From NCBI GenBank assembly GCA_015499995.1, contig JADNRV010000207.1, forward strand, positions 20,771 through 84,770: a stretch of 64,000 bases of DNA, in the 5' to 3' direction. Origin of the DNA: Flammula alnicola (Eukaryota > Basidiomycota > Agaricomycetes > Agaricales > Strophariaceae). The position numbers and the translations under genes were made by a program. Of this stretch, positions 1-11,305 are shown piece after piece (the first letter of the stretch is position 1; every line of letters starts with the position of its first letter). The notes under the pieces were generated by a model. That model made no database searches, had not been told where the DNA came from, and was given only the letters and a program-made list of their open reading frames with translations.

Positions 1-848
1 GACTTGCCGGACCGCCTTGCTCTGGAAGAAAATGACTCCCCGAGTACCCCTTCAACGATTCCACGCGTCCATACTGCAACATCTTTTAAAAAATCATGTC
101 TGTGTTATGCCCTGCGAAAATCCATCACCTTCAACCTTGAACTGGGATATGCTACGGTCTGTCATGGGTCATTTTTCTTGTTGGATAGTTTTCAATGGTC
201 TATTTTTAGCTCTCCCTGTTGCAATCAACATCCAACTGAATTCAAGACATTTACCTGTTCCTTGGGTTTATCTCATCAATGGATGGATTGATTATGAAGA
301 TCATCGATAGTTTCAGCATGTGCAATGCCCGACAGTCAAACAGCCCCACCGATTCCCGAAACAACCATCTCTTTCATTTCCTACACATACATATGCATCT
401 AGACTCACCAAGGAGACGACCGGCCCACTCTCAATCCCTGAAGAATGTTCGGATGCAAAATTTTATGCTCCTTGAGGCTGCTGCGAATTCTGGAATATCC
501 AATCGGACCAATCACCAGTGCACGTTGTCACATCGTCTCCGCAAAAGACCCTCAAATCCAAAAATATACCACCTTGTTGTTATAGAGATGATCTCGGAAA
601 TGATCGTAATACATTGTCAACAGTACATAAGGCGCAAATCAGTGGCTCGCTGTCAACCCAACAGCGTTTTTCTCCCACCAAGTAGCCCAGTGTGAGTATA
701 AATTCTCCCTATGGACCTCCGAGTTGCAAGCGCTCATCTATTTTTCTCTCTCTGCAGGCTCTTTAATTTTTCGTTTATTCGTTCTTGCTTTGGACAAGAC
801 TATACCTCTACGACACTCGACTCAGCCCAGAACAACCTCTTAGCCAAA
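1..848. other. 5' edge and upstream region of the cupredoxin gene
   Basis: The plus strand is open from the window edge to base 291. Its first 30 or so codons look protein-like (acidic, Ser/Pro/Thr-rich), so this could be the last exon of a gene that begins outside the window. The rest of that frame is Cys/Phe-rich and looks non-coding. No splice structure or family could be assigned. Bases 300-690 show nothing recognisable; the remainder is promoter and 5' leader of the gene at 849. Confidence 0.3.
697..704 (+). promoter_or_regulatory. TATA-like box of the cupredoxin gene
   Basis: TATAAATT lies about 145 bases upstream of the ATG at 849. The sequence after it is pyrimidine-rich, as in the leaders of strongly expressed fungal genes. 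The match is by eye only. Confidence 0.35.
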
Positions 849-1775
849 ATGCGTTTCTCAATCGCTGCTGCTGCCACTCTCCTTTCTGTTGTTTCCGTCC
901 AGGCTGTCGACCATCTCGTTAAAGTTGGCGCTAACAGCTCGGTACGTTGATATTCTGCCGCACTGTATACGAATCGATCGTTCATTTTGTTTTCATAGCT
1001 CATCTTTGACCCTACAAACATCACTGCTGTTGCTGGAGACACCATCTCCTTCCAATTGTAAGCCCTTTCCGAATATTTTTCGGTCTTTGAGGAACTAATC
1101 TTTTTGGGTATTCAGCCAGGGCAAGAACCACGTTAGTTTTTTCAACTCTGGCTCATCCAGGTATCAATATGCTGATTTCTTGTCTCACTTCTATAGTCGG
1201 TTACCCAGTCAACGTTTGCCAGCCCATGCGTGAAGATGACCACACCGACCGCCGGTGTCGACTCTGGCTTCATGCCCGTCGCGAGCGGCGCTACTCAACT
1301 TCCTCAGTGGACAATCACCGTTTCCAACGCGACAGCCCCTCTGTGGTTCTTCTGTGCTCAAACAGCGCCAGTGAGGTGAGAATATACCGACTCACCTCAG
1401 TCACGTTCGTCAATGTCTGATATATTTTCTTTAGCCATTGTGGATCGGGAATGGTGTTCGCCGTCAACGCACCACCGGCCAAGACATTTGCTCAATTCCA
1501 GGTAAGATCCACCCCGTCGCTAGAGTGTTGCGTTATAGGGTGCTCATTGAACACCTATTTTTAAGGCTGCTGCTAAGGCTACTGCCGGAAACTCGACTGC
1601 TGCTACCCCTTCAGCCTCCGCATCTGGCTCTTCTGGCTCTGGCGCGGCGGCTTCAGGCGTCAGCGCCTCTACACCCGCTGCCTCATCCACCACCGCAAAG
1701 AGCGGCGCGCTCAGACTCGGCGGCAGTGCCGCTGGTGTTCTGACCGTCGCTGCTCTTTTCGTTGGATTGCTGTAA
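849..1775 (+). CDS. secreted GPI-type cupredoxin (extracellular serine-rich protein)
   Basis: This is a small secreted blue-copper-fold protein. The ATG at 849 opens a clear signal peptide (MRFS, Ala/Leu/Val core, cleavage near VQA). The mature part begins with a cupredoxin strand (LVKVG), then ITAVAGDTISFQF and a His ligand in GKNHSVTQS. The second ligand cluster is PLWFFCAQ...HCGSGMVFAVN, giving Cys, His and Met in type-1 copper order. A Ser/Ala/Thr-rich stalk and a hydrophobic C-terminus (VLTVAALFVGLL) fit GPI anchoring. At least four introns are needed: 942-998 and 1058 to about 1116 are certain, with others after NH, after APV (about 1378-1435) and before the Ser/Ala stalk. Such proteins are common in Agaricomycete secretomes. 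Copper binding is inferred from the ligands and the physiological role is unknown. Confidence 0.85.
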
Positions 1776-2258
1776 ACATGAGAACTGAGTTTTTTGCAGT
1801 ATGATGCATTTTAGGCTAAAATTCGAGTGTAGTAGGGTACATTAATAGCTACATCAATTTTGAGTTGGCTTTCTCTCTCTTTTCACGCTCGTGAATTGGA
1901 CTCGATCTGATAAATGGACGAAGACCTATAAGTATTTTGCCGCAAAACTTTTGAACTTAAGTGACGGAAGAAGTTGAAACCACGTTCATCGTTTGCTCAC
2001 AGTAATTATTCATCGTTGAATGCTGAATTTTATTAAGTATGTATTCCATCGGACCATCCTACGCAGAACGAGCTAGAGCCCAAGCAATGAATACATACAT
2101 CATGAGTAAGGTGCATCAGCCTCGCTTGATTAGATAAACATGAACAAATGGCTTAGCACAAGGAGCAGGTTGGCTTGAACCGCTCGTTTGCGGATAACTA
2201 CCAGTCTTCTACCGCAGTCACTAAAGCTCTCGCCGCTACGACTCTCCACCTTGTGAAT
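1776..2258. other. intergenic region between cupredoxin and phosphatase
   Basis: This stretch holds the 3' untranslated region of the cupredoxin gene and the promoter of the phosphatase gene. No ORF, repeat or RNA gene stands out. Confidence 0.5.
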
Positions 2259-5253
2259 ATGGACGCGATTAGGGTCTCCAAGGTAAATTAACCATCGGGA
2301 CATTCGAAAGGATTTCAATGATTAAGCTTGGACTTAGGTGGAGCAAGTCGTATTCGCGAAATCCGGATCGATTTCAAAGGGCACAATTCATCTGACCGCC
2401 CACCATATCATATTCCGATACGATGATGAAGGAGAGAAGGAAATGTGGGTGAGTGATCCTGCTGTTGCTCGCTGATACCGCTAACGAGACATCCACAGAT
2501 GCCATATCCCTTGATATCCTTGGTCAATCGCCTTCCGCAGACCCTGCAAGGCCAATCTCAGCTCAACTTCCACACACGAACGTTTGAGTCGTTTTCGCTC
2601 ACATTCAAGCGGGACTCTGACGCGAGCGATGTGTTTGAGAGCGTGAAGGAGCTGACTGTGGCCAGTAAGTTATCTCATTATTCCATCTGTCATGAAGCCT
2701 TTACCCACTCTGTACAGTGTCTGTCACGCAGCTTTATGCATTCTTCTACACGCCTACTCCTCCTTTCCCTACGACTGATGGATGGACTTTGTACTCTCCT
2801 CGGGATGAATACATCCGGATGGGCGTGGGTACCCGTTCAAAGGCATGGCGGTTTACAGACCTCAATAAAGACTATTCAGTGCGTCCGTCAAGTGCGCATC
2901 ATGCATTAAGATGTTGACATTCTTATATCTCCAGTTTTGCCCCACGTACCCTGCGCGTCTTGTCGTGCCAACAAGGATCAGTGATACTACGCTCCAATAT
3001 GCTTCCAAGTACCGCAGCAAATGCCGAATACCAATTCTGAGCTACCTTCATTGGGCGAACTTTGTACGTCTAGTTAACATATTTAATGTTCCGTCTCTGA
3101 CGGTATATTTTCTTGCTCAGGGAAGCATTACCCGGTCGAGTCAACCAATGGTTGGCATCACCCAAAGCAGATCAGTACAGGACGAGAAACTCATTGAAGC
3201 TATCTTTCAATCGCATTGGTCGCCCGAATCTCGAGTTTCAAATGCAAATGTATATGGTGCCACCCCCACAAACCTCATCATCGATGCCCGACCGACGGTC
3301 AATGCCGTAGCGAACACAGCCAAAGGCGCCGGCACTGAGAATATGGACTATTACAAGGAAGGCAAGAAAGTCTACCTTGGAATTGACCACATCCACACAA
3401 TGCGAGAATCGCTGGCGAAGGTTGTCGAAGCTCTCAGGGAAGCAGACCAACTGCTTGCGAGTATCAACAACGACCTTCCGGATCAAGTTACAGGACTTGC
3501 GGTCCTAGACAAACACGCATTAAGGCGGTCGGGTTGGCTGCGCCACTTATCCGCCATCCTGGAGGGCACGCTCATTATCACGAAGAATGTTCACGTTAAC
3601 TCGTCGCATGTTTTGATCCACTGTTCCGATGGATGGGACCGTACCTCCCAACTGTCTGCTTTGACCCAACTCTGCCTTGACCCTTTCTACCGCACCATAC
3701 GCGGATTTGAAATCTTGATCGAGAAGGACTGGTTATCCTTTGGCCATAAATTCCTGGACCGTTGTGGGCACCTTTCCTCTGAAAAGTTTTTCTTGTCGCC
3801 CAGCGGAGATGCGAACCCTGGCAGTGGAGCTGAAGCTGCGCAGGCATTTTTGGCTTCGATGCAAAACAGATTCGCTTCCCAGAGTCACATCAAGGAGACC
3901 AGTCCAGTTTTTCATCAATTCTTGGAATCGGTTCGGCAACTTCAACGCCAGTTTCCCGAACGCTTCGAGTTCAACGAACGATTTTTGCGTCAACTCTATT
4001 ATCATCTCTATTCCTGTCAATTCGGAACCTTCCTTTTCAACTGTGAGCGTGAACGCAAAGTAGGGGACGGTGGCCTACCTGCAATCGAACGCACTGTGAG
4101 TGTGTGGGACTTCTTCAACTCTCCTGCAGAAATGGCACAGAACCGTAACGCTGCTTACGACTCGACACTGGACGACCCTACCAAGCGCACCCCCGAAGCT
4201 GACATGGGTGTTTTGTTCCCAAACCCGAAGGATGTGCGGTTTTGGCATGAGCTTTATGGGCGGACGGATGAGGAGATGAACGCAAGGTTTGTGTCGGCTC
4301 AAGCACGCGATGCGGAGCTTGTTGGTCCGACGGATAGTTCTGATGATGATGCAGTCATTCAAGAATCAAGCACACTCGACGCTTTCCAAGGTTCAGGCTT
4401 AGGCGCAAAGCAGTCGATACTGCCTGACAAGATGGCTAGCTCCTTGAATGTGCTGCAAGTTCCAGGAAGACGATCTTCTCCGGGTATCGGGACGAGTCTT
4501 CGAGAAATATCTTCCTCCCTTCCTGACCTCACCTCCTCTCATTCTACTCCAAGTAGAAGTGCCAACTATACTCCCACTCCGTTAGGTGGCGCACCAACAA
4601 GACCACAGAGCTCGCAGTTGCCAACACAGAATCTATTAAACACTCCCATTTGGTCGCGTGCAAAGCCACCAGACATGTTATCGGGTGGTGGTGTCAAATC
4701 AGTTTGGGGCAAGCTCTCTTCAAATGCATCTGCTGCCTTCTCAGTTGTGCAGGACGCTTATGCGGGTGTGGCCAAAGACTTGATGAACACAGGTCAAGGC
4801 GAAGATACGTCAGAGAAGACTTCGGAATTGAAGGGACGGGACGCTCTCAGTGCATGGGGGCAGGATCGACCTTCTTCGCCTGCTCGATCCTCGTCATTAC
4901 AACGAGCTCCTGTTACGATGGCCAATCCATGGTCTACGCCTCATTCATCTACTCATCACTTGTCGATATTTGAAGAAAATCCTTGGGGTGCGCCATCGGA
5001 ACCTGAACCTGAACCACAGACACCCATTCGCGTCCGAAAGCAATCTTCAACTATTCAGCCGACAAGTCCACTCCCTCTGGATCCCACTATTGGCACCATT
5101 CCCACAACATCTGCTCGCAGAGCGACAGGATCAAGATTGCCTTCGTCACAAGGTCGCAATTCACCGCAGCCTGATGCAAGGCGCGCCCCTCACTCAACCG
5201 CTCAATCCTCCAAAAGTGATAATTCTGACCCTCTTGGAGTAGGACTGCTGTAA
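2259..5253 (+). CDS. YMR1: myotubularin-family phosphoinositide 3-phosphatase
   Basis: This is a lipid phosphatase expected to remove the 3-phosphate of PI3P and PI(3,5)P2 on endosomal membranes. The catalytic P-loop HCSDGWDRT is intact (Cys-x5-Arg plus the family Asp residues), near base 3621. The N-terminus is a GRAM/PH-like domain (AKSGSISKGTIHLTAHHIIFRY) spread over the first exons. The middle carries the family landmarks WRFTDLNKDY, CPTYPARLVVP, YRSKCRIPILSYLHW and ITRSSQPMVG. The C-terminal ~280 residues are Ser/Pro-rich and probably disordered. The start is the ATG at 2259 (MDAIRVSK). Introns lie at 2283-2337 and 2449-2498, with three more before the long last exon that starts at about 3121. 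All splice phases agree. YMR1 is the yeast counterpart by family; orthology was not tested. Confidence 0.9.
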
Positions 5254-6126
5254 GTATAATGGACTGTATACGTAGAAAGTATTGTATTTCTTCTTGTGAC
5301 TGTTACTTGCAATTTCACTGCTTCCTTCGCACACGACGACGACCGTGGCTGGCCATCGCCGCTGAGTTGGGTTCCCTGAGACTTTTCTGTTGTTGCTCCT
5401 TTGTCGGAAACTTCCAGAATGCCTGATAAGGCCGAAATCTTAATAATATTCAGGTTTCTAATCAGGCCTGAACAGGGGAGGAGTTAGCATGATCAGGTGA
5501 CTGCATTTTGCATGATTAGGTAAATTATGCGTGATAAGAGGAGCGCTTTATGAACAGGAAGATTTATTTATTTCGCCAACATGGAGGCTCGAACCAAAAG
5601 TTTCTAGACTACACTTTATGTAATGTAGTCACCGAACTTACTGACGATCAAAACCACTGAGTCAAAGGGCTGATGGAAATCAAATCCTAGCCCACAATAT
5701 ATCTAACAGCCACTCAAACGTACCCTGAACAGGCTAACTCCTACCCTTATCAGGCCTGATCAGAGAAGCCCAATATTATCGGCATTATCGGCTTGATAAG
5801 GCATTCTGGAAGTTTCCGACATTGGGAGTCCTTGCCAGGTGTTCAATAGGGTTTATTCAACCCCTGCACATCAGATGCATGTCCCTCTATAGCTAGGGTC
5901 AGTATCCAATCATCAATAATCGTCGTGCACTGTCGTACGGTTGTGTGTAGAATCTGTAGATAAAATGATCGCCGAATAATAACATTGGTGCAGATTGGCC
6001 AGATGGCGTGATATAGAACGATAAGTTTACGTAAGGCACAACTTAAGAAGATAAATTTGAAAGTTGAAAATCGATACAACATCCTTTCCCTTCCCATAAC
6101 CCTCATCCTCATCACCGCCCTACAAA
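5254..6126. other. intergenic region with MITE; SAM synthetase promoter
   Basis: Most of this gap is the inverted-repeat element at 5402-5821. The stretch 5822-6126 is the promoter and pyrimidine-rich leader of the S-adenosylmethionine synthetase gene; no other gene is seen. Confidence 0.5.
5402..5821. mobile_element. MITE with ~98-base terminal inverted repeats
   Basis: The left end starts TGTCGGAAACTTCCAGAATG and its reverse complement is found at the right end, finishing at 5821. The similarity continues for about 98 bases on each side, through GATCAGG/AATCAGGCCTGA and GGAGTTAGC motifs, with small differences. The 420-base element has no coding capacity and an AT-rich core with a perfect 7-base stem hairpin at 5607-5630. 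A target-site duplication is not clear. It is a non-autonomous DNA transposon; the superfamily is unassigned. Confidence 0.8.
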
Positions 6127-7588
6127 ATGGCCCCCAACGGACAAGCTGTTCGCGCCGCCCTCCCTACTGGTCACTTTTTGTTCACCTCCGAGTCCGTTGG
6201 TGAAGGTCACCCAGGTATGTCGTCGGACGCGTTCAATTTTTTAAAATTTAGAGCTCACAACAAAATCAGATAAAATCTGTGACCAGGTCTCCGATGCCAT
6301 TGTATGTGCTTTATACTACTTTCATAGTTCCCTTGGCTCATGGAATCCCTTCTCCGACGCGTTTAGCTCGATGCCTGCCTTGCCGAGGACCCTTTCTCCA
6401 AGGTTGCCTGCGAAACTGCCTCTAAGACCGGCATGATTATGGTCTTCGGTGAAATTACCACCAAAGCCAAGCTCGACTACCAGAAGGTCATCCGTGATAC
6501 CATTAAGCAAATCGGATACGACGACTCCTCCAAGGGTTTCGACTACAAGACTTGCAATATCCTTGTCGCCATCGAACAGCAGTCCCCCGACATTGCCCAG
6601 GGCTTGGACCACGGCAACCTCGAGGACCACGGTGCTGGTGATCAGGGTATCATGTTCGGTTATGCTACCGATGAGACTGAGGAATTCATGCCTCTGACGA
6701 TCATGCTTGCCCACAAGCTCAACGCCGCCATGGCTGTTGCCCGCCGCTCTGGTGAGCTCGGATGGCTCCGACCTGACTCGAAGACTCAAGTCACCATCGA
6801 GTACAAGAAGGAAGGTGGCGCCACCATTCCTCTCCGCGTCGACACCGTCGTCATCTCTACCCAGCACGCTGAGGAGATCTCGACCGCAGACCTCCGCAAG
6901 GAGATCCTCGAGAAAATTGTCAAGAGGGTCATCCCTGCCAACCTCCTTGATGACAGGACCGTCTACCACGTAAGTTCCAACGCTCCTCTATTATGTACTT
7001 TTCTCATGAAGACGTAACAGATCCAACCCTCTGGCCGTTTCGTTATTGGAGGCCCTCAAGGTGATGCTGGATTGACTGGCCGTAAGATCATCGTCGACAC
7101 CTACGGTGGATGGGGTGCTCATGGAGGGGGAGCCTTCTCTGGAAAGGATTTCTCCAAGGTCGATCGTTCAGCTGCCTACACTGCTCGCTGGATCGGTAAG
7201 TTGCGTTTTCTAATATCAATCATTACTGTCCCTGACTTTCTTGTCTCATAGCCAAGTCCCTCGTTGCTGCTGGCCTCGCCCGCCGCTGCTTGGTGCAGCT
7301 GTCATATGCCATCGGTGTTGCCGAGCCCCTGTCGATCTACGTTGACACCTACGGCACTGGCAAGAAGACTGACGAGGAGCTCGTCGACATTATCCGCAAG
7401 AACTGGGATCTCCGACCTGGTGTCATTGGTAAGAGTACCGCTCATGGGTAATGCCATCTTAAACTGACAACTTGTCCGTAGTCCGTCAACTCGACCTCCA
7501 AAAGCCCCAGTACCTCAAGACTGCTTCCTACGGACACTTCGGCAACCCCGACTACACATGGGAGAAGCCCAAGCAGCTCAAGCTTTAA
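6127..7588 (+). CDS. SAM2: S-adenosylmethionine synthetase
   Basis: The enzyme makes S-adenosylmethionine from methionine and ATP in the cytosol, supplying methyl groups and polyamine precursors. Family signatures are intact: [22 protein letters not shown] at the N-terminus, the [12 protein letters not shown] hexapeptide region, the [21 protein letters not shown] loop and the C-terminal YGHFG. The six exons are 6127-6214, 6270-6301, 6367-6969, 7021-7195, 7252-7428 and 7482-7588, with consistent phases and introns of 50-65 bases. Exon 2 is only 32 bases long. Codon use is strongly biased to C-ending codons, as in highly expressed fungal genes. Length fits the family (about 395 residues). Confidence 0.96.
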
Positions 7589-8134
7589 GCTTCCTGGACA
7601 CACTACGGCTGGACATGCTTTATTTTTCTCTTGGTTTATCATCGCTTTGCATCGGAAGTTCATCCTTCCGCTCATTTATTTCACCACCCCGCATTGTTCT
7701 ATAGATACCACTGTCACGACATCCCACACATATACTCTGACGACCCACAATGTAGATTACGATGCTACCGTCTTCGTAGTAGAAAAACGTAATATGTAGT
7801 TTTGAAAAGGATCGAGAGCGTTCAACCGTCTCTCCATCCTTCCACCTGTTGCAAATTGCAATCATAACAGTCATTCCCTATATGCTTCATGTCTTAAATT
7901 TTTGTGCAAGAGCGCAGTAAGTGCCCCCGCCCCCGAACGGAAAGCCGTACGCGAGAAAAAGTGGACCTGACGCACGTGCGCTTGCTGATCGGATGCAGTG
8001 ATTTCCTGTTCCGGATCATCGATGCCAAAAATTTCTGGTATACGCCTTGGTTGGTAGATCTTGGCTACACACAATTGGTTCTACTTTAGAACACCCTATC
8101 CCAAGGTGCGCGTGTCTGTTCTTGGGCCTTTAAA
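7589..8134. other. intergenic region between SAM2 and ADE4
   Basis: This holds the 3' region of the SAM synthetase gene and the promoter of the ADE4 gene. The only standout motif is the palindrome at 7971-7980. Confidence 0.5.
7971..7980. promoter_or_regulatory. palindromic E-box upstream of ADE4
   Basis: CGCACGTGCG is a perfect 10-base palindrome around the CACGTG core bound by bHLH factors (Cbf1/Pho4 class in yeast). It lies about 155 bases upstream of the inferred ADE4 start and downstream of SAM2. A regulatory role is inference. Confidence 0.35.
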
Positions 8135-10215
8135 AGTATGTCCATTTTTCTTTCCCAGATAATCTTGATTCTGACTGACTTGTTACAGTGTGCGGAATTC
8201 TTGGATTATTGCTGCATGATCCATCAGTAGATGCCGCTCCAGAGATCTGTGAAGGTCTCTCTCTCCTCCAGCACAGGGGCCAGGACGCGTGTGGAATTAT
8301 CACCTGTGGTCCCAAAGGGCGATTTTACCAATGTAAAGCAAATGGCATGGTCCGCGATATCTTCGATGCCAATTCAATATCTCGTTTGGTCGGCGGAATG
8401 GGCGTTGGACACGGTGAGTGGCTATCAATTGAATCTGAAAGGGTGTGCCACTCAATATTCTGGTTGATAGTCCGTTATCCCACTGCTGGAAGTTTTAACA
8501 ATGCTGAAGCACAACCATTCTATGTCAACTCTCCCTACGGAATCGTTTTCGCTCATGTACGCTCATTGCCTTTGTTTCTGCTTCGAATGTCTGTAATGCT
8601 TACAGGAATTTTACAGAATGGAAATCTCATCAACACTTCATCGCTAATGCAATTCATGGACCATACCGCACATCGACACATCAACACGGCGTCGGATTCA
8701 GAACTACTACTCAACATCTTTGCGTACAACCTTCAACAAACCGGAAAGTTTCGAATTAACGAGGAGGATATCTTCACCGCCATTGGGGGCATGATGAAGC
8801 AGGTGAAGGGAGCTTATGCATGTGTTGCGATGCTTGCAGGGTTTGGGATCATCGCATTCCGCGATCCTAATGGCATCCGACCAGTCGGCGTCGCTACGAG
8901 AAAGTCGGGGGCCGGACATGACTACATTATCTCGAGCGAAAGCGTCGTCGCGGATGCCGGAGGGTTCACCGACTGGCAAGACGTTAACCCTGGTACGTTT
9001 TTTTCCCTCTGGCTCCCCGCCGCCTCCGGGTCTGACCGATCTCGGGACTTAGGTGAAGCTGTTATCATCACGCGGAATGGTATTTCCCGGCGGCAAATCG
9101 CTCCCCCTGCTACCTTCGCCCCGGACATCTTCGAATTCGTCTATTTCGCGCGTCCGGATTCCGTCATTGATGGTATCAGCGTGTACCGAAGCCGCATGGC
9201 CATGGGTGACGCCCTGGCAGACAAGGTACAGGCTGTGTTGAAGGAGGCGAACATCGAGATTGATGTTGTCATTCCAGTATGGTTCCTTTTTCCCCCCTGT
9301 CTCGAGACGTCCTCTTAACGTGAACTGTTGCATTTAGGTGCCTGATACTTCGAGAGTTGCTGCGTTGAATCTGGCACAGAAACTACAACTGCCATACCGT
9401 GAAGGTTTCATCAAGAATAGATATGTCGGCCGGACGTTCATCATGCCAGGACAGCAGATGAGGTAATCTATCCTCCTTCCTCCTCTCTATGTTTAACTCG
9501 TGTAACATGCTTTAATAGGAAAAAGAACGTGCGAAGAAAGCTCAACGCTATGGCTTTAGAATTTGTAGACAAAAATGTGCTCATCGTTGACGGTGGGTCT
9601 TCACTAATTTGCGTGAGCGAAGCTTTACGTTACATTGACCACTAGATTCCATTGTCCGAGGGACAACCTCGAAAGAGATCGTGCAAATGGCAAAAGATGT
9701 GGGCGCAAAGAAGGTGATTGTGGCGAGCTGCGCCCCACCTATCCGGTCAGCAAAGCAACATGGCTGATATTCAACTCGGTGACTGATTATCCGTTAGCTA
9801 TCCAAATGTGTACGGTATCGACATGCCCTCGCGCAAGGAACTCGTCGCGCATGGAAGGGACGACGCGGAAATCGCGTCCGCCATCGGTGCCGACCTCGTC
9901 ATCTTCCAGACGCTGCCTGACCTCGTGGACTCGGTGCGGCAACTGAAGCCCTCTATTACCAACTTTGACTGCTCTGTCTTCACTGGCGAATACGTCACAG
10001 GTGGCGTCGACGAGGAGTATCTGCATCACCTGGAGAGCCTGCGGGCTGATAACATCCGAGGCAAGTTGAATCTGAGTCTCGGCGCTCTCACGGGCGCCAA
10101 TGGAGGCGTCAACGGAACGGGCAACGACAACGAGTTCAGGACGCGCTCGAGCACACCTGTGAACGGATCAGACGATACTGTTGGCCTCCACAACTCATGG
10201 AATACACATTCTTGA
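8135..10215 (+). CDS. ADE4: amidophosphoribosyltransferase, first step of purine synthesis
   Basis: This enzyme transfers the glutamine amide to PRPP to give phosphoribosylamine. The N-terminal Ntn glutaminase domain begins Met-Cys-Gly-Ile-Leu-Gly, with Cys2 as the nucleophile exposed after Met removal. Further motifs are [37 protein letters not shown], the central [21 protein letters not shown], and the PRPP-binding [14 protein letters not shown]. The mature start requires Cys directly after Met, and the only way to get ATG before TGC is to join A8135 to TG at 8189 across an intron (8136-8188, GTATGT..ACAG, branch-like CTGAC). Later introns include 8416 to about 8470, one ending just before AATGGAAATC (about 8617), and others after VNP, VIP, QMR, VD and PIR. 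The C-terminal tail after YLHHLESLR is low-complexity and species-specific. Confidence 0.93.
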
Positions 10216-11305
10216 TTGGATTGATTGATAGAAGATAAAAGGATTTTGTCCACCATATAGACTGTTGTTACATTATCATGTCACTTATGTTGCGTAAAGT
10301 AAACTGTAAATTGTATGATATTATCTAGTCGTGCTCCTATGACAATATCGATATTTGAATTGCAGGATTCGATGTCTTCAATAGTGTGTTCGTTTAGCTC
10401 CCTACCGTTCCCTTTGGCTGGCGTCAATCTATTTTTCTTTCGCACTTACGCACTGCATGCACGCGCACAAGAACTCAGAAACTCAGAACAGCTCAAGGGG
10501 CGTCTTCATTTAACCTACACAACTTCTATGTACAAGAAACGAAAAACCGGAAGGGAAAAAAATCCCAAAAGGAGAGGAAGGACGGAGGGAGAGGAAACCG
10601 TAAACTGGGTACAAATACAAGTGTGTGCAGTATGCCTATGCACAAAAAGAGGAACAGAGGTATAGTGATGTGGAAAGGACGCTCGAAGGAGACGCAGACT
10701 AGCATGGGGTGTGCCAGTGGCGGGTAGTATAATATGTGATAATAGTAATCTACAATAAAATAAGTAGTAGCAGAGAGTATCAGTCGTGCAAGGCAAGGCA
10801 GGGTAAAAAGATATAATGTGTTTGAGAGAATCTGTTACTGTTGTATCGATGAATGAATGAAGAATCATAATCATGAAGGGATGGATAAGAATCGAATCAA
10901 GTGTCAAGGCAGTCAGGACCGAGGAACGAGGAAGGCCCCTCCAGCATTATGTCAGGAGCGCTAGGCCAAAGAGAAAGAGCTGTCACCGCGGGGCTGAAGG
11001 TCGAAAATTAGAGTACTGTCCCAGTACTAACGAGAAGATGATGATGCTGTTGGTAGTGGCGAAGACGAAGACGAAGACGAAGGATTTGTCGTTACAGTGA
11101 GGAAGGACACCAGAGAGATGTCAAAAGGAAGGAAAGAAAGGAGTGAGAGTGCGAGGGGCACAAACAGAGATAATAAGGATATCGTGGTTTAATCATGATC
11201 CAAGGACCCATAGTCGTGGGCGCAGTATCGTCAGAGGGGGACATTGAGACAAAGGAGAAAGAGGAGGGGTAGAAGTGTGGAGACGGAAGAGGCGAAAAAC
11301 CTCGA
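10216..11305. other. convergent intergenic region, purine-rich
   Basis: This lies between the 3' ends of ADE4 (plus) and the arrestin-like gene (minus). It is strongly purine-rich on the plus strand, with short GAAGAC repeats near 11060. No coding exon, RNA gene or transposon end could be supported. Confidence 0.5.

Noticed and set aside
10515..10907. Minus-strand frame of 130 codons rich in His, Leu and Ser
   Set aside because: Composition reflects the purine/pyrimidine bias of a 3' intergenic region, and no family pattern or intron signals are seen.
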